Assembly: GCA_963924555.1 (NCBI GenBank)
Contig: OZ004588.1
Span: 2,480,001 to 2,544,000 of the forward strand
Direction: 5' to 3'
Source of the DNA: Crambe crambe
Lineage: Eukaryota > Porifera > Demospongiae > Poecilosclerida > Crambeidae
Length of the DNA stretch: 64,000 bases
Below the pieces are notes generated by a model, which was not told where the DNA came from, ran no database searches, and worked only from the letters and a program-made list of their open reading frames with translations. Shown piece by piece: positions 35,450-48,439 of the stretch (positions are counted from its first letter, which is position 1; every line of letters starts with the position of its first letter). A program made the translations under genes and the position numbers.

Positions 35450-36058
35450 CATAAAAAATAAAAATTTTTAAATGTCCATATCTTTTCATTATGCTACCCC
35501 CTATAAGCTTGATTTAGGTCTCAAAAGAGAGCTCTCCTTGAGAGCTTTCCAATGGTGTACTTAGATACAACTTTACACCCCCCACATCTGGAAAACCTGA
35601 TATGACCTCAGTGGTTATAAAATACTTGCATACTTAGGAGGCCTTCGATACTCCTATCATAGCTTCTATGGGCCTAGCTGCTTTGAAGGATTTCAAGGGG
35701 GGGGGGGGGGGGGGGGGGGGGGGAGCATAGTTCCAAACATATGAAGGTAGATGTAAAGAAATGACACTTTTTTCACATTTACAATCCCTTCGTTCATTCA
35801 AAGCAGCTAGGCCCATAGAAGCTATGATAGGAGTATCAAAGGCCTCCTAAGTATGTGGTAATTTGAAAAAAATTTAAATACTGAGGTCATGTCAGGTATT
35901 CCATATTTGGGGGGGGGGGGGGGGGGGGGGGGGGGGAGGGGGTAAAGTTGTAACTAAGTACACCATTCAAAGAGAGCTCTCTTTTGAGACCTAAATCAAG
36001 CTTATAAAGGGGGTAGTATAATGAAGATATGGACGTTTTAAAAATTTTATTTTTTATG
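35450..36058. mobile_element. 0.6-kb palindromic element with two G tracts
   Basis: The left arm begins near 'accataaaaaataaaaattt' and the right arm ends with its complement. Long inner matches include 'cctataagcttgatttaggtc', here read as 20-base segments, and 'gctaggcccatagaagctat' against its complement. Arms are about 250 bp, with a spacer of roughly 100 bp. G runs of about 26 bases lie at 35698-35723 and 35910-35936, one in the spacer and one in the right arm. It is probably a long-hairpin MITE, not coding. Confidence 0.75.
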
Positions 36059-37099
36059 TGATAATCCTCCCTTTCAGCTGAGTGCTGAGGTGAAGTAGTG
36101 GGCTGGACTTGTCAAGTGTCTTTGGTTCAATATGCCGTGCTAAACAAAGTGTCAAATCCTTCTATCCTGCAAAACCTGCTTTGATGGTTCCATAAATCCT
36201 CTTATACAAGTTACACAATAATTATAAATACGAGTTTTCTTATCACCACACTAAATAATCACAGTACATTCCTGTGACTTCAGCACTTTTTAAACTACCC
36301 TGGGTTTAAGGCTGCCTGGATGATGCATGGATTCATATTAGAGCACACTCTCCGAAAATACAGTTAAAAATACAGGATTAATACCGGATATTAGAAAGGA
36401 AGCCATTGTTAAACAGAAGATATCGATTGAAAATGCTAAAACCTCTCTGGAGCCTCAACATATAAAAGTCAAGTTCACTCAATACACATTAGCTGGGTAA
36501 AGGGTCTCAACATTAGAAAGTCATAAGTACAGAATAGGGCCATAAATTCAATATCAATTCAAAATCACACCAAAAGGAAATCACATTTGAAAGGAAAGTG
36601 ACCAAGTGGGGGCTGCTTGAATCAAACAGACAAATATGAAAGGGATTGATGGTTACCTGTAAGAGTTTGGGGACGATTAAGACTGTTCCTCTTTCTTGAG
36701 GACTTCATCATCTCATTCTGTAATTGCACACACAACATACAGTGATTAGTTAGAACAATGAAAAAGAAAAAAAAAGAAGTGTGGAGGAGAAGTGTTCATA
36801 AAAAACAGCTCTATCTGCAATGCATACAAACATCAGTGCTTCAGTGATCTCATGGAAATGCAACACATTATGTATATTGTGTTGAGAGGGGAGGGGGAGG
36901 GGAATATCCCACAACTCCAGATCTTTGAAACTTGGCCGGAATTTTTAACTGATGGAGTAGTGTATGTAAACGAGTGATAATTTACAGGAATAACTTGTAG
37001 GGGTGGAGGGGGAGAGGATGTACACTGTAAGGTCCATGGACACATTGCTAAATATAAACATAATTGTTACCTGGCAACTCTGATGAAACTGTTGCACAT

Positions 37100-39140
37100 A
37101 CTTGACAAGTCCAACCCACTACTTAAAACCCCACAATCACCAAGCTAAGTTGCTAGGGTAAGCTAGCAACCAATCAAACACTTAGTCATCACTCTTGATC
37201 CACATGTACTAAACATTGGTTTGTCAGTTAATACATGTATACATTTTGAGACTCAATCCAGAGGAAGGACCTTTGATGGTTCCATAAATCTGCAAGGTAT
37301 GTAGACTTTGACAAGCAAGGAGTTATGTGTACTCATCCACATTGTCTGCCCATACCCAACCCAGCTGTCAGGCTAACAATGCTCTGCAGTATGTGATAGT
37401 CCAAGGTAGCATTTTTCGAATGTGCAGTGGTAGCTACTTCTCTCTGCATACCACAGTAAAGCTAACTTGAGTATAGTGTGCATGTGACAAACATGTGACA
37501 CCCTCCATATGCATATGTATGTACGTACATAATCTGTGTGAGCAACAGATGTCCTCTTTTCTGAATGGACTATGGCACCTACACAAAAGTGCGTGTGGAT
37601 CATTTCTATATAAAGCACATCACATTACGTATGTTCTTAGGCAACATTTGAGTGAGCTAACAGGTACAGCATGACAAAACTTTGGGAGATTAAGTAGTTT
37701 CTGTTCCATGTGTACTATAATGCTCCCCATGCAGACAGATATCATAATTAACAGCCACATTCACTTGAGTTGGTTGGCTTAGAGATATTGATGTAGAGGT
37801 AGTCCATGCTCTTCACATATTCCTCAGTTTGGATTGTCTAAAGCATCATTATCATGTCAGATCAGCACAGATGGTATGGCTAGCTTTAGTGTAACTGGTA
37901 AAATGCTGGCAAATGACAAGCTTAAAATGCCGGCAAATGACAAGCTTAAAATGCTGTGCCTGATCTTTAAATGGAAGATGGCTCTACATTAGAGCACATT
38001 GTTTTAGTGTATGTTAAAACTATAACTACAATAGAGTCTCAGAGCTGGAAAGATAAGAATCAGATGTCATATGGTATAAGGCTATTATATTATGTTCACA
38101 CTATAAATATTATAGCTACACCTGCCTCAAACCTCTAATCAAAGCTACCCAGCCTAAACTTAAATTTGCCATATGACTTGATACTAGAAAACAAAATGGG
38201 GACCATACCTCTCTGGATAGACACCTCATCAACAAGCCAGCTGAAGTGGTTACAGTCTATACGCCAGCTAGCGTACATTTACAATACTTTTTATATTACA
38301 TGATGACATCATAATTTTTGAGAAAATGGCCGCTGAGGTACATCTCTTGAGCTCGGCTTTTCATCAGACTAGATACCTTATAGGTGGTAGGTTTGTTCTC
38401 AACAGATGGTGATAGGCTTATTCTACCTTACCATCCGCTATGTAAGTAAACAGTAACTCTTTTTAGCATAGAATAACCATGGTGGTCGAGAGTCATGGAA
38501 GTTTAGATGGCTTTTATGGGCCCTTCAGAGAGATGAACAGAAGTTATCTTACTACAAACATAGTCAGTATGTATTCTAACATGTATGTCCATATTGATAC
38601 CAATAAATGACCCATGTTTGTATATATAAGTGTATGTTTAATATAATCATAGCAGTGTTAGAATCATTCTCAAGTTAGAATTTTTCATCTGTCTCAAATA
38701 ATTTTCATGTCTACTTTGATAGGGTAGACTGTTCATTACTGATCTGGCTCAAATAAGGGTTGATATGTCGGGTGATGGGCAATATTTAGAGTACTGTTCT
38801 CTGTGTTGGATCTGATACACATTCACTCCTTATGAGCTTGCAAGTTGCAATGTACTGTAAACCTGAATGTAGTGTTCCTTGAAATGTAGCCTTTAAATAG
38901 AGTTGGTCTCTTAATGGCTTTCCTACTAATTATTTTGAAGGGAGAGGGGCTTCAAGTGGTTCCCCCCTTTTTGGAAGATTCGTATGAAACCCTATAGAGT
39001 GTGTGTGTGTGTGTTAAACATGTGATAGCCCCAGAGTAAAACCTGATCTGGGGGGAACACAGAGCATCTAATACTCAAGGTTCTACATTCCCGTGACTTC
39101 AGCACTTTCTGGGTTTAATTAAGGTCAGTTGAAACATGCT
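37100..39140. other. No supported gene
   Basis: AT-rich DNA within the run of tandem units. 'tggcaaatgacaagcttaaaatgc' is locally doubled around 37905-37950. No exon with good splice signals was found. Confidence 0.3.
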
Positions 39141-40038
39141 CGGACTATGCATGGATTCATATTAGAGCACACCCTCCTAAAATAAATTCATTCTCAGCCT
39201 AAAAACATACTGGCTTGATAAAGGGAGCCATTATGAAACAGAAAGGAACAAGTCAAGTTCCTATACTGCCACTCCATGCACATCAGCTGGGTAAAGGGTC
39301 TCAACATTAGAGTGTCATACGTACAGAATAGAATGAGAGTGGTGGACCATGAGGTGTTCACATCTACTAACTCCATCAGCATCTTCCATGCTAGGGACAA
39401 ACTGAATATATAGGGGAGGGAGGAGCAATTAGAAGATGTATCAATTATACCAAACAGAGAGACCTTCCTTCATGCAAGCAACTCGTATTCACCTCACAAC
39501 TGATAAATAGAGATGATAGGGGAGGGGCAATTAGAAGATGTACCTGACTCCTTCCTTCATGCATGCAACTCGTATTTAAGGGGTGAAGGGAGTTGAATTT
39601 GCATGTGGGTAGGTTCCCAGACATTCAGATGGTACAAGATCCCTATCAAGGGAAAGAGGAATTAATCAATATGAAACTGATGTCAGTACAGAGGTGGAAG
39701 TTTTTTTAATGGAGAAGCTAAAGTCATAATTATGATGCACAGATTTCCATGTGGATGGATAATTTGGTGGTTTACAATTATGCTTAATTATATAATGTCA
39801 CAAACGACTACATGAATTTAAGCAAGAGAAGGTTCAAAGAGATCGAAAATGGGTAAAGGGTCTCAACACCAGAAAGTCGAAAACAGAATAGTCAATCTCA
39901 AAACTTACCATAGATTGACAGTGGTGGGCCATGAGGTGTTCAGGTCTACGAACTCTCTCTCAGCACTATCCATGCTAGGGACTAAGTGCGATGGGACAAG
40001 ATATAGAGAGAGGGAGGTGCAATCAGAAGACATATGTA

Positions 40039-40172
40039 CAGTGTTGCCAGGTTCATGGATTTATCCAAAATCTGTGGATTTTTGGATAAGAAAAATGTCT
40101 ATGAATATCTATGGATGTCTATGGATGTCTATCTGTCTGTGGATTTTTTAAGAGAGCAACCTGGCAACACTG
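40039..40172. mobile_element. hAT-like MITE, 134 bp
   Basis: Ends CAGTGTTGCCAGGTT and AACCTGGCAACACTG are perfect inverted repeats. TATGTA flanks both sides (40033-40038, 40173-40178). The CAGTGTTGCCA start is typical of hAT ends; an 8-bp duplication would be expected, and 6 bp are preserved. The interior holds three 'tctatggatg'-like units. Confidence 0.7.
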
Positions 40173-42041
40173 TATGTACCTAAGAAAATGTGATGCACTG
40201 CACATAGGTGGCATATCAACACCTTATTGTTAAGCAATAGGAATATTTATACCTTCTGAGGCAATTCCACATAAAGCACCGGCAGCTTATAAAGGGGAGG
40301 CATAGAGGACATGAATCCACACATATGCTAGTACATACAATCACGATCACAAAGAGGCTTGAGCAGAGGGTGGGGGTGGTTGAAATAATAATGTTTTGAA
40401 ACCACATCAAAAGGAAATCACATGTGAAAGCAGGTAAGGGCTGTTTGGATCCAACAGAGAAGGATTGATGGTTACCTGTAAGGGTTTGGTCTCTTAGAGG
40501 GACGATTACGACTGCTCCTCTTCCTTGAGGACTTCATCATCTCATTCTGTAATTGCATACACAACATACAGTGATTATCTAGAACAAAAAGAAGTATGGA
40601 GGGGGTGGGGGGTGTGTTTGCTCTATCTGTATATACAAACATCAGTGCTTTACTACTACCAGTGATTGCATGGAAATGCAACATGTTAGTTTATTGTATT
40701 GGGGGTGAAGGGGGAGGGGGCTCATTATATCCCAACCTACCAAATGGTCAGAAACTATTTTCTGAAAGTAAATGATCTAGTGACCAGCTGTGTGGGAAGC
40801 ACAACTCCACTCTGTAAAACAAAATGAAAAGCATGCAGCAGTTGAAACAAAGGTGTGGAAGTATAAACAAGTGAGGAATAACTTATAGAGGTGGAGGGGG
40901 AGAGGAAGGGTGTACACTAATATTATACACAAAAGGATGTCCGGCATATTTGTATAAAGATGACTTTGATGCTATCCAAGCCAGCCTTCAATGCTTCCAT
41001 AAATCCCTAATTATCATGAACGCACATCATTTAAACAACTTGATTAAGGTCACATCATATTCAGTAAGGCAACAGTAACGTATGAGTAGACATTGGTAAG
41101 CAAGGGGTTTGTGTGTACTGCCAATATGCTACTGTCACATGACATCATAACACTCAGGCTAATGATGACCTGGTGATGTGTAATGGTGTGGTGCTCTAAA
41201 TAACATCCAGTCACCTGTTAATTTCCAGTTAAATACCAAACACTGACAGTACAACATTTTAATGTCACATGTACAATCAGATGAATGACTCAATATTGAT
41301 TCAAGTATCTGTGGGCATTTTGCCATTTTGTCTGCCATAATAAAATGGTGGAAGGTCAAGATATATTGTCAAGACATGACTGTGAATGGTCCGAGCCTGA
41401 GGGTGCACCACAGTTACTGACACTAGGCAGAAGGATCACAGAAAGGGAGGGGGGGGGGGGAGGAGGAGGCATAGTGAACGAAAAATGAATGATCATATCT
41501 ACTGTAACAACTGCTCAATCTGAATAGACACCTCAACATTTGAATTCAAATTTCTGCAGTGTCACTCTATAAAGGGTCTCTGGCCATATGGTCTATAAAC
41601 TCTCTCATAGTAGGGGTGAAGTGATATACATAATAGGGGGAGGGAGGGGTTAATAATAGATGTACTGCACATACCTGTTATGTGGGGAGTCCTGACCAGT
41701 AATCTCACAGAGAAACCTCTAAAGCCTCCAGCAACTACTACTGACTAAAGACTTGTTCTTCAGGGATGAAGGGGTAGAGGGAGTTATGGCATATAGGAGG
41801 TCCCCAGGCATACAGATGGTGCAGGAACCCTGCAAGGGAGAGAGGCTCAGTTAGAGTGAGTACTAGCATAGGGGTTGTCACTCCCATAGTCTTTACATAC
41901 TTTAATAACACCCTGGGAGAGCATCATCATCACAAATGTTAAACCCAAATACACACCGACTTAAAGAAACATGTCTTTGGCTTTATGATAGGCATGGGTG
42001 GATCACTAAATGATCTGTCATCACTGATACAAGTTGCTTAC

Positions 42042-42074
42042 CGGTCCAAAGGCAGACTTAAGACTGGCCTTCAT
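42042..42074 (-). CDS. Possible first exon of the unit-4 gene
   Basis: An ATG opens MKASLKSAFGP followed by the donor GGACCG/GTAAGC. The upstream block (ttatttagtgtagtag, gggcagtact) recurs near 30340-30395, suggesting a duplicated 5' end. Phase 0 at the donor fits the phase-0 start of the exon-like piece at 40476-40546. A product of only a few dozen residues would result unless other exons exist. Confidence 0.25.
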
Positions 42075-42380
42075 GATCAGAGTACTGCCCAACGCAATTG
42101 GAGACACATTGCTCTACTACACTAAATAATGCCCACCACTTGCAATCTGCATAAATGCGCATGCGCAAAGGAATACTCTCGACAATATCCATTCTTTTGG
42201 TTTGGAGGGTCATGATACTCGTGAAACTGATGCCAGTTGCGCAAACATGTGCAAAATCTTATTTCAAATCCAATTGCAACACAAAAAATTCAAGAAAGTG
42301 ATACATAAATTGAAATTTCAGAATTGTGAGATAGAATTGCAATGTTAAAATGCAAACAGGGAATAAGAATGAACTAATGT

Positions 42381-44924
42381 TCAAATGTACTTGCTTTCAA
42401 TCTTAGAGGCTACTTGAGGAAAGTCCACAGCAGGAGACCTCAGGGCTTTAACCAGTGCCTTCCACGAGGGACAAGGTGTTGCCACCTCAAGCCATTTAGA
42501 AAGAATCTCTCGAAAACAGTCCTCCACTTGTTTACAGTGAGTAGTGTTGATCGAGTCAAGAGTTGCTGTGTCCAAGTCGAGTTCCACTCCAATGTCATAC
42601 CACTTGCACCTGGCATCCCACAAAGCAGTACGAACAGTCTTCAAGTCCAATGGAGCTGCATGCGCATGCAAAACAATCAAATTCAAGGAAGATAGAATTA
42701 ATGTAGCTATGTATGTATGTATGTATGTATGTATATATGAATGTATGTATATGTGTTTATGTATGTATGGACATACCATTTGTAGAGGAATAATGTTCTT
42801 GTTCACACCATAGTGATTGTCTAGAAGTAAGCACTCCAAACACATTGCAGTCTCGACTGCAGGTCCAAACTCTGTCTCTAAAAGTGGCAATATGAGGGTC
42901 ACTAACATCACACGGACAAAGAAGTGCTTTTGAAGGGATGGAGTTGTTGTAGCCAAGAACAACAGTTGCTTTCTTCAGGCCCGCAAAAATGGCTTGAGAG
43001 ACAAAGGAACACATCTTGCAGCACACTTCTTCAGCGGTATGCATATGGATTTCAAAATGTGTAAATGTGTCAATCAGAGTGACAGAGCCAGGAAAGCCTG
43101 GCACCTTGAATTTGATGCAGTTTCGATTCAGGCAAGCTGGAGTGTTGGAATGAGGAAGCAACACTATTTTCCAAGGACAAGGAAACTGGTTGTCATTGGA
43201 GACAAGAAAGCAAGTGAGACTGCAGTAAGTACCAAGACGAGGACCTCCAAGTGGGAAGTCCAGAGCAAGAGGAGCTACAAGTGAATCTTTGGAGACACGA
43301 TACTCATGAACCTTCTCAGTTTCAAGAACAGGAAGGAGGGCAGGCATGATGTACTCTGAAGCACTAAAGTCAGCTATGATGAGCAACTTTCTAAAGAGCT
43401 TGACCAGATCAACAGGAGTAAAGATATCAGGCACATAATGCTTATTAAACTCTTTCTCTTGCAGAAGCTCTAAGCTAACAATGCCATGATCTTTAAACTT
43501 CTGCCAGCCTCCAGAAAGTGCACCAAGTGTTTTACAACCAACATTTTCCCTCAAACAATAGGTAATCTCCACCAACTCAGTTACCTTATCCAAGAGGACT
43601 TGAGGGTTAGTGAATACAACACCATCCAGAACCTCGGGAAAATAAAAAACCGATGAAATTTCATCTAGGAACTGGAGAGCTGCATCCAGTGTATGCTCAT
43701 CAAAGAAAAGCTTATCTGCTGCTCGAAGGCATTCTTCTTTGCTCAATACCCCTCTATCTAAAGAAAGGCTGACTTCTTCAAGGATAATTTCCAAAGAGAA
43801 ATACTGAAGGGGCACATCAATGGGATCAGGCATACACTTTGTTAGGACTACACTTTGGATATCTTTAGCTGTATCCCTATCGAGCTCTTCAGGATTTTTG
43901 GCATTGACTGGAAAGATTAACTTATTTTCTGCCAGTTTGTAGTAGATGACTTCCTCTCGGAACATCGGAAGCAACAGCTTTTCTAACTTCTTATTCTTCT
44001 GCTCTCGTGTTTCGGTCGTGCACAGGTGTTCTTCGTCCCTGTGGGTCCCTACGATCATGATTTTGGAGCACTCACCTTTAGTATCGGGAGATGATCTGTG
44101 GGTGTGCAAAGTGCGAAGGCAGTGCTTCAATAGCTGCTCGTTGGACTGAGCTGATCGGTAAGGTGTCCCCACACGCTTCCCATCCTCCCCAAAATACTCT
44201 ACCATGGGCTTGGTGGCGAGTTCTTCTGACAGCTTGAAGACGAATATGTAGAGGGACATGCGACGAAGAAATACAGGTAACACCTCATGAAATTGTGGTT
44301 GTCCACCAGAGTCGATCAATTTGACCTTCCGGAAGACAGGTAAGGCTTCATTTGATTTGGAGATCTCGTCCAATAGTTCCATTAGTTCCTCATGTGTGCT
44401 AATGGATGGCAGTGAAATCTTTTCCTTTGATTGAGAACCTTTCTTTGGTTTTCTAGCAAGTGTTGGACTGGAATGAGTTGCTGGGTGTACTTGTGGATGT
44501 ATGTCACGTGTCGACTTATCTTCTTTACTATGAGCTTCTTTGTGCTCAAGAGTCGTATCAGAACTTAAATTTTCGCCAGATTCAGAATCCTCACCAGATC
44601 CCTCATCAGAGACAGAATCCTCGCCAGAATCTTTGTCATTGGCATGAAGCTGAGCATATATGGCCCTCGCTAGAATTTTTTTCTGTTCTTTTGAGGAAAG
44701 CTTTTTCCACTCCTTCTTGGTTACACCCATATGTATCATTGTAATTGGACGAGCAGCTAGAGGAGTGCTTATTCTGGCTTGCCTTGGAGGGTTACCAACG
44801 AAAAGGTCGATTGAACTCGATTTTCCGGTTCCTGGAGCCCCATAAAGGAGGGCTTTGTTGATCTGGGACTTTACATGTCCCTGCTTCATTGCCTTGTTAT
44901 ACAGTCGACGTGACTCAGCGGAAC
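42381..44924 (-). CDS. Roc-like GTPase with C-terminal Death domain (two 3' exons)
   Basis: Exon 44924-42777 (716 codons, phase 1-1) begins after acceptor 'ctacctgtag' with SAESRRLYNKAMKQG. It holds a P-loop LLYGAPGTGKSSS, a switch-I-like ISTPLAARPI, switch II DSGGQPQFHEVLP near 44300, and a G4-like VGTHRDEE near 44045. A COR-like region follows. An acidic Ser/Glu-rich insert lies between switch I and II. A 121-bp intron with a TATG microsatellite leads to exon 42655-42381 (90 aa plus stop), a Death domain with ARCKWYDIGVELDL and PCPSWKALVKAL. Similar Roc/COR-like plus Death proteins are expanded in sponges, cnidarians and bivalves and are thought to act in innate immunity or cell death. The exon start requires upstream exons; see the Death-fold exons at 53, 57 and 62 kb. 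Confidence 0.85.
42713..42756. repeat. TATG microsatellite in the last intron
   Basis: Repeated tatg units with minor interruptions, between the GTPase and Death-domain exons. Confidence 0.9.
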
Positions 44925-44970
44925 CTACAGGTAGTCAATGAAAAAACCGGATGAATGTTATTATGCATGT

Positions 44971-45661
44971 TAGCCTTGTACCCAGGCCCGCTTTTTTCGC
45001 AGAGCAGTGGAAAAGCAAAGGGCCTGGTATAACTTGCATGTGCATGCGATCCATCCCCCCAATTAGGGGGGGATTCGCTATACTTTCGGGCACATCTGTT
45101 ACACCAACTGGTTAGACGAGAAGAGTTGCTGCTATCAAAGTATCATGTCTTACCTTTTTTGACCATATTGGGTTGAGAGGGATGGTGTTGTTCTTGTCTT
45201 GTCTTAGTTTATTTCACTGATGTGGATAAGGTCTGGAGTCAGATCTAGCTAGCTAACTTGCTAGCTTTAAGCATAGATAAAGTAAAGCGGGGCTATTTCG
45301 AATGGCGGGGCTATTCCGTAGGTTCAAATATTTCTGAAACCACTGAGCTCAATGTTGGAGGATATAATCTACTATAATGGTAGAATATATCTTTCAAAAT
45401 AGAGCTCGTAAGCTCATGAAATTTTGAAAATATTTGACCCTACGGAATAGCCCCGCCATTCGAAATAGCCCCGCTTTACCTTAGCTGCATGCACTGATTG
45501 AATGCGCACATGCTACATACGTTTTTATGATTACATCATTCATCATGGACTAAATTTTACATATTATCTCGTGTTTAATTAAGTGCATGCGCATGCAACT
45601 TATACTAGGCCCTTCACTTTTCCACTGCCCCGCGAAAAAAGCGGGCCTGGGTACGAGGCTA
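44971..45661. mobile_element. MULE-like nonautonomous element with a perfect 10-bp target duplication
   Basis: The left end TAGCCTTGTACCCAGGCCCG is matched by the right end GCGGGCCTGGGTACGAGGCT plus A. TTATGCATGT occurs directly outside at 44961-44970 and 45662-45671. A duplication of 9-11 bp with long TIRs is typical of Mutator-like elements. It lies just upstream of the GTPase exon, inside an intron of that gene. It has no coding content and hosts a second palindromic element at 45281-45480. Confidence 0.85.
45281..45480. mobile_element. Palindromic MITE nested in the MULE-like element
   Basis: The left arm 'taaagcggggctatttcgaa' then 'tggcggggctattccgtagg' is the near-perfect complement of the right arm ending 'ccgctttacc'. 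Arms are about 55 bp, total about 200 bp. Confidence 0.75.
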
Positions 45662-45671
45662 TTATGCATGT

Positions 45672-46679
45672 ATAAACATCAAATTATATTAATATACCCA
45701 CTCAAATTAATTTTTTTCTACTTGGTATGTGTCATGCACACAACTGACATAGAACATCATTGCATACACCATGAATAATTTGTACCATGGGATTGAAAAT
45801 TTAATAGCTATATGAATACTTTTTTGCATGCACATGTAAGAACATTCTACTATATTAGTGGAATGATAAGTAAACAATTTATTTTCTTCTTTCTTTATGC
45901 TCACTAGTTGCCAAGTGCATTGGACCTAGGAAAGTAAGTGCTACTCACGTTAGTAGTAGTCAGCTGAATTACGGAAGGTCAAGAATGGCTATGTATTCAA
46001 TCAGCAATCAATAGTTTGCTAGCCATTCACAGGCTAGCTACCTAGTACCACTTCAGCTGGAGCTGCTGACTTCAGTGTCAGCCAATGGTTAATTACCAAA
46101 ACAGAAAACCAGATAATGCTATTCAACTCCTGAAGTGCCTTCCTATAAAACTAACACCATACAAACATTTACTTATCACATTCCTGAAAATTGTAATAAC
46201 ATTGAAAGTTCAACCACTTACACACAATGTTATGTACACTGATTCCACAAAGAGCTAATTGGTTCCATGAGATTTTGATATTTCAATAGCTAGTGCTTTA
46301 TCATACAAACCTCATGAATTATTGTTAAACTAAATGCTCAAATTCATTAATGCAAGGAACAGGTGATTCTTTTTTAGAAAGCTCATTACAGATGGTAAAC
46401 TTTCAATTATGTGTCCAGTTGAATATCTAAATCTTCTTTGTTTTCTATTTATTGTAAGTCCTGGAGCTGCTATAGCCAATATAACTGAAGTATTATCAAT
46501 GATCTGAACTAGAAGTAGTTCTTGGGTTTGGATGATGGTCTTGCCAACATAACTTATTAGGTTCTTCATATTCAACCTTTAAATGACTTCCTGTAATCGC
46601 ATTAAAATTTGTATGTAATGTGCTTGAGGTATGTTGTTATGTGATGCTGTTAACTAGCTCAAGATAAGTGATTCAAGAC
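45672..46679. other. No supported gene
   Basis: AT-rich, presumably intron of the GTPase gene. Short open frames lack splice signals or recognisable motifs. Confidence 0.35.
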
Positions 46680-46795
46680 AAAAAGCAAGTGAGACTGCAG
46701 TAAGTACCAAGACGAGGACCTCCAAATGAGAAGTAAGAACAAGAGGAGCTACAAGTAAATTATTGGAGACACGATACTCATGAAATTTCTCAATT
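46680..46795 (-). pseudogene. Fragment duplicated from the GTPase exon
   Basis: Shares 'aaagcaagtgagactgcagt' and 'ggagacacgatactcatgaa' with 43204-43315 in the same order, with small deletions that break the frame. The sequence that follows (46800-46980) is repeated after a second fragment at 48445-48490. Confidence 0.75.
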
Positions 46796-47039
46796 TGTTC
46801 AAATAATTCAAGTTTGAAATCATTCCAGGATCAATAGGCAAAAGTTTTATAGATTTATATATGCACATGATGATAGTACCACTAGCACAAAGTTGGTACT
46901 TAGGTTGTTGCTGGACAGAAAGTTGATGATTTTGGAGTGATTCATACAGGGTAGTTGGTTGAAACATATAGATAGAAATACTATGACCACAATCTTAGCT
47001 CAGTTGGATTAAACCTATACACATGCATGTTACCATAGA

Positions 47040-47960
47040 GATAAGTGTTTAAACTTTGGGTGAGACATGCTGGGTGGATACCCATGATGTTTGAATCATG
47101 AGAAACTGGACATCTCACAGAAATGTGAGGGTGCTAGTTTTCTCCTTGTTTACCTTAAGTGCTGACTGAGCATGTCCATGTGAATTCAACATGTATTAAC
47201 ATTTATATTGTGCTGGAGTATATTGACTGGAACTTGTCGTTGGATTTGAAGAGAATCAGTACACAAAACGTAATAATTATGGTTCACATTCCAATTTTTT
47301 TTTAACAGTGAAAATTTCAGACTATAATAATGCTACTAACCACTATTTAGGGCTCATTGTAACTCAACTGAGTATATAATTCCAAAGAAGTACTTCTTGC
47401 ATCTGCTTCATATGATTTCCTGTAATCTCATTGCAAATAGCTTGTAAATTTGCAAAATTGTCATGTATATGCTTGTAATGTGTTTGTAGATATTGAGGTA
47501 TGTGGTTATGTAATGCTGTTAACATGTCCATGAGTAAATCTTCCTTTCTAAATAGGCATGTTTGGATGATTTCAGTAGCACATGGAAGTAACTTTTGAGT
47601 TCTTTATTCAGTCATCCTAAGAAAGTGAAGATGTGAGGCTTATACCTTAGACGTATACGTTACTGAGGCCACTTTACTTAATATCAAGTTACATACTTGG
47701 CAAGTATTACCTAATAATGACAACATTAAATTGGTGAGTATTAAATTTAGTGGTTTAGTGGGAGTAATGGAAAGAAGACATGAAGTATGAAAATACCGTT
47801 AGACATACTGAGTGATTGGCTACTCGGGCGAGTGAAGTGAGCTCATACATAGTAAGTAATGTATACCCAGTTAAAAATGGGTATGTGGTCAATCAATCCA
47901 TTCATTCAAGGTCAGTGTCACACTCTATCTCTTGAAGGCAGAGCAGGCCATTCAAAAAGA
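47040..47960. repeat. Duplicated 0.8-kb segment, copy A
   Basis: The part 47190-47960 is homologous in the same orientation to 49670-50560, and the part 47040-47185 is homologous in inverted orientation to 49485-49625. So copy B has a local inversion at its left edge. On the minus strand the shared segment has an open reading stretch ending in HNHIPQYLQTHYKHIHDNF and LQAICNEITGNHMKQ. Confidence 0.75.
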
Positions 47961-48439
47961 AAACTTGTTGGGTTAAAATTGAACTCAGGTGGGCATGACT
48001 TAAGCAAAACATGAATGTTATGTGTTATTGTGTGCTAGCACATGCAGAACTGTTGTATAAACAAGCCTGAAAGTTAACTATTTAGCCGTTTGTGAAGGTA
48101 ACTATGCCTAAAGGCAGTAGTCACTCCATCTAACTAATCAGGTGTAGTTACTTGGAAATTATGACTGTGAATAGCCTTGTCCTCGGCCTGAATACTCAAT
48201 CATCAATATTAATGAGGTCTTTACCATATGCAGGGTAACTTACCATGACAATAGCAATAAATTTGAAGGCTCTCAATATACTATACGATAATGGCCAAAC
48301 TGCGAAATAAAATTCTCCACCAACATTTACAGCCATACGGTATTACCGTATAGCGCTCTATTTTTGAGGCACTAATATTTCGAGGATAGTTATTTCTAAA
48401 TATTTCGCGGAATTATTTTCAAGGATCCCACCTACAATA

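Larger units (their letters stand above)
29340..42130 (-). repeat. Run of at least four diverged tandem units, 3-4 kb each
   Basis: Landmarks recur in order and orientation. A 'gagcacaccctcct' block with 'agccattatgaaacagaaag' lies at 29345, 33835, 36340 and 39155. A 'gctagtacataca' plus 'cacaaagaggcttg' block lies at 29803, 32940 and 40328. A 'ggattgatggtt' block followed by an exon-like piece lies at 29930, 33155, 36640 and 40463. Divergence between units is large, so duplication is old. Candidate exons are on the minus strand and are short. Apart from the elements listed separately, I see no long gene in this 13-kb region. Confidence 0.6.

Noticed and set aside
42414-43284. Plus-strand open frames across the GTPase and Death-domain exons
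   Set aside because: They are antisense shadows of well-supported minus-strand exons.
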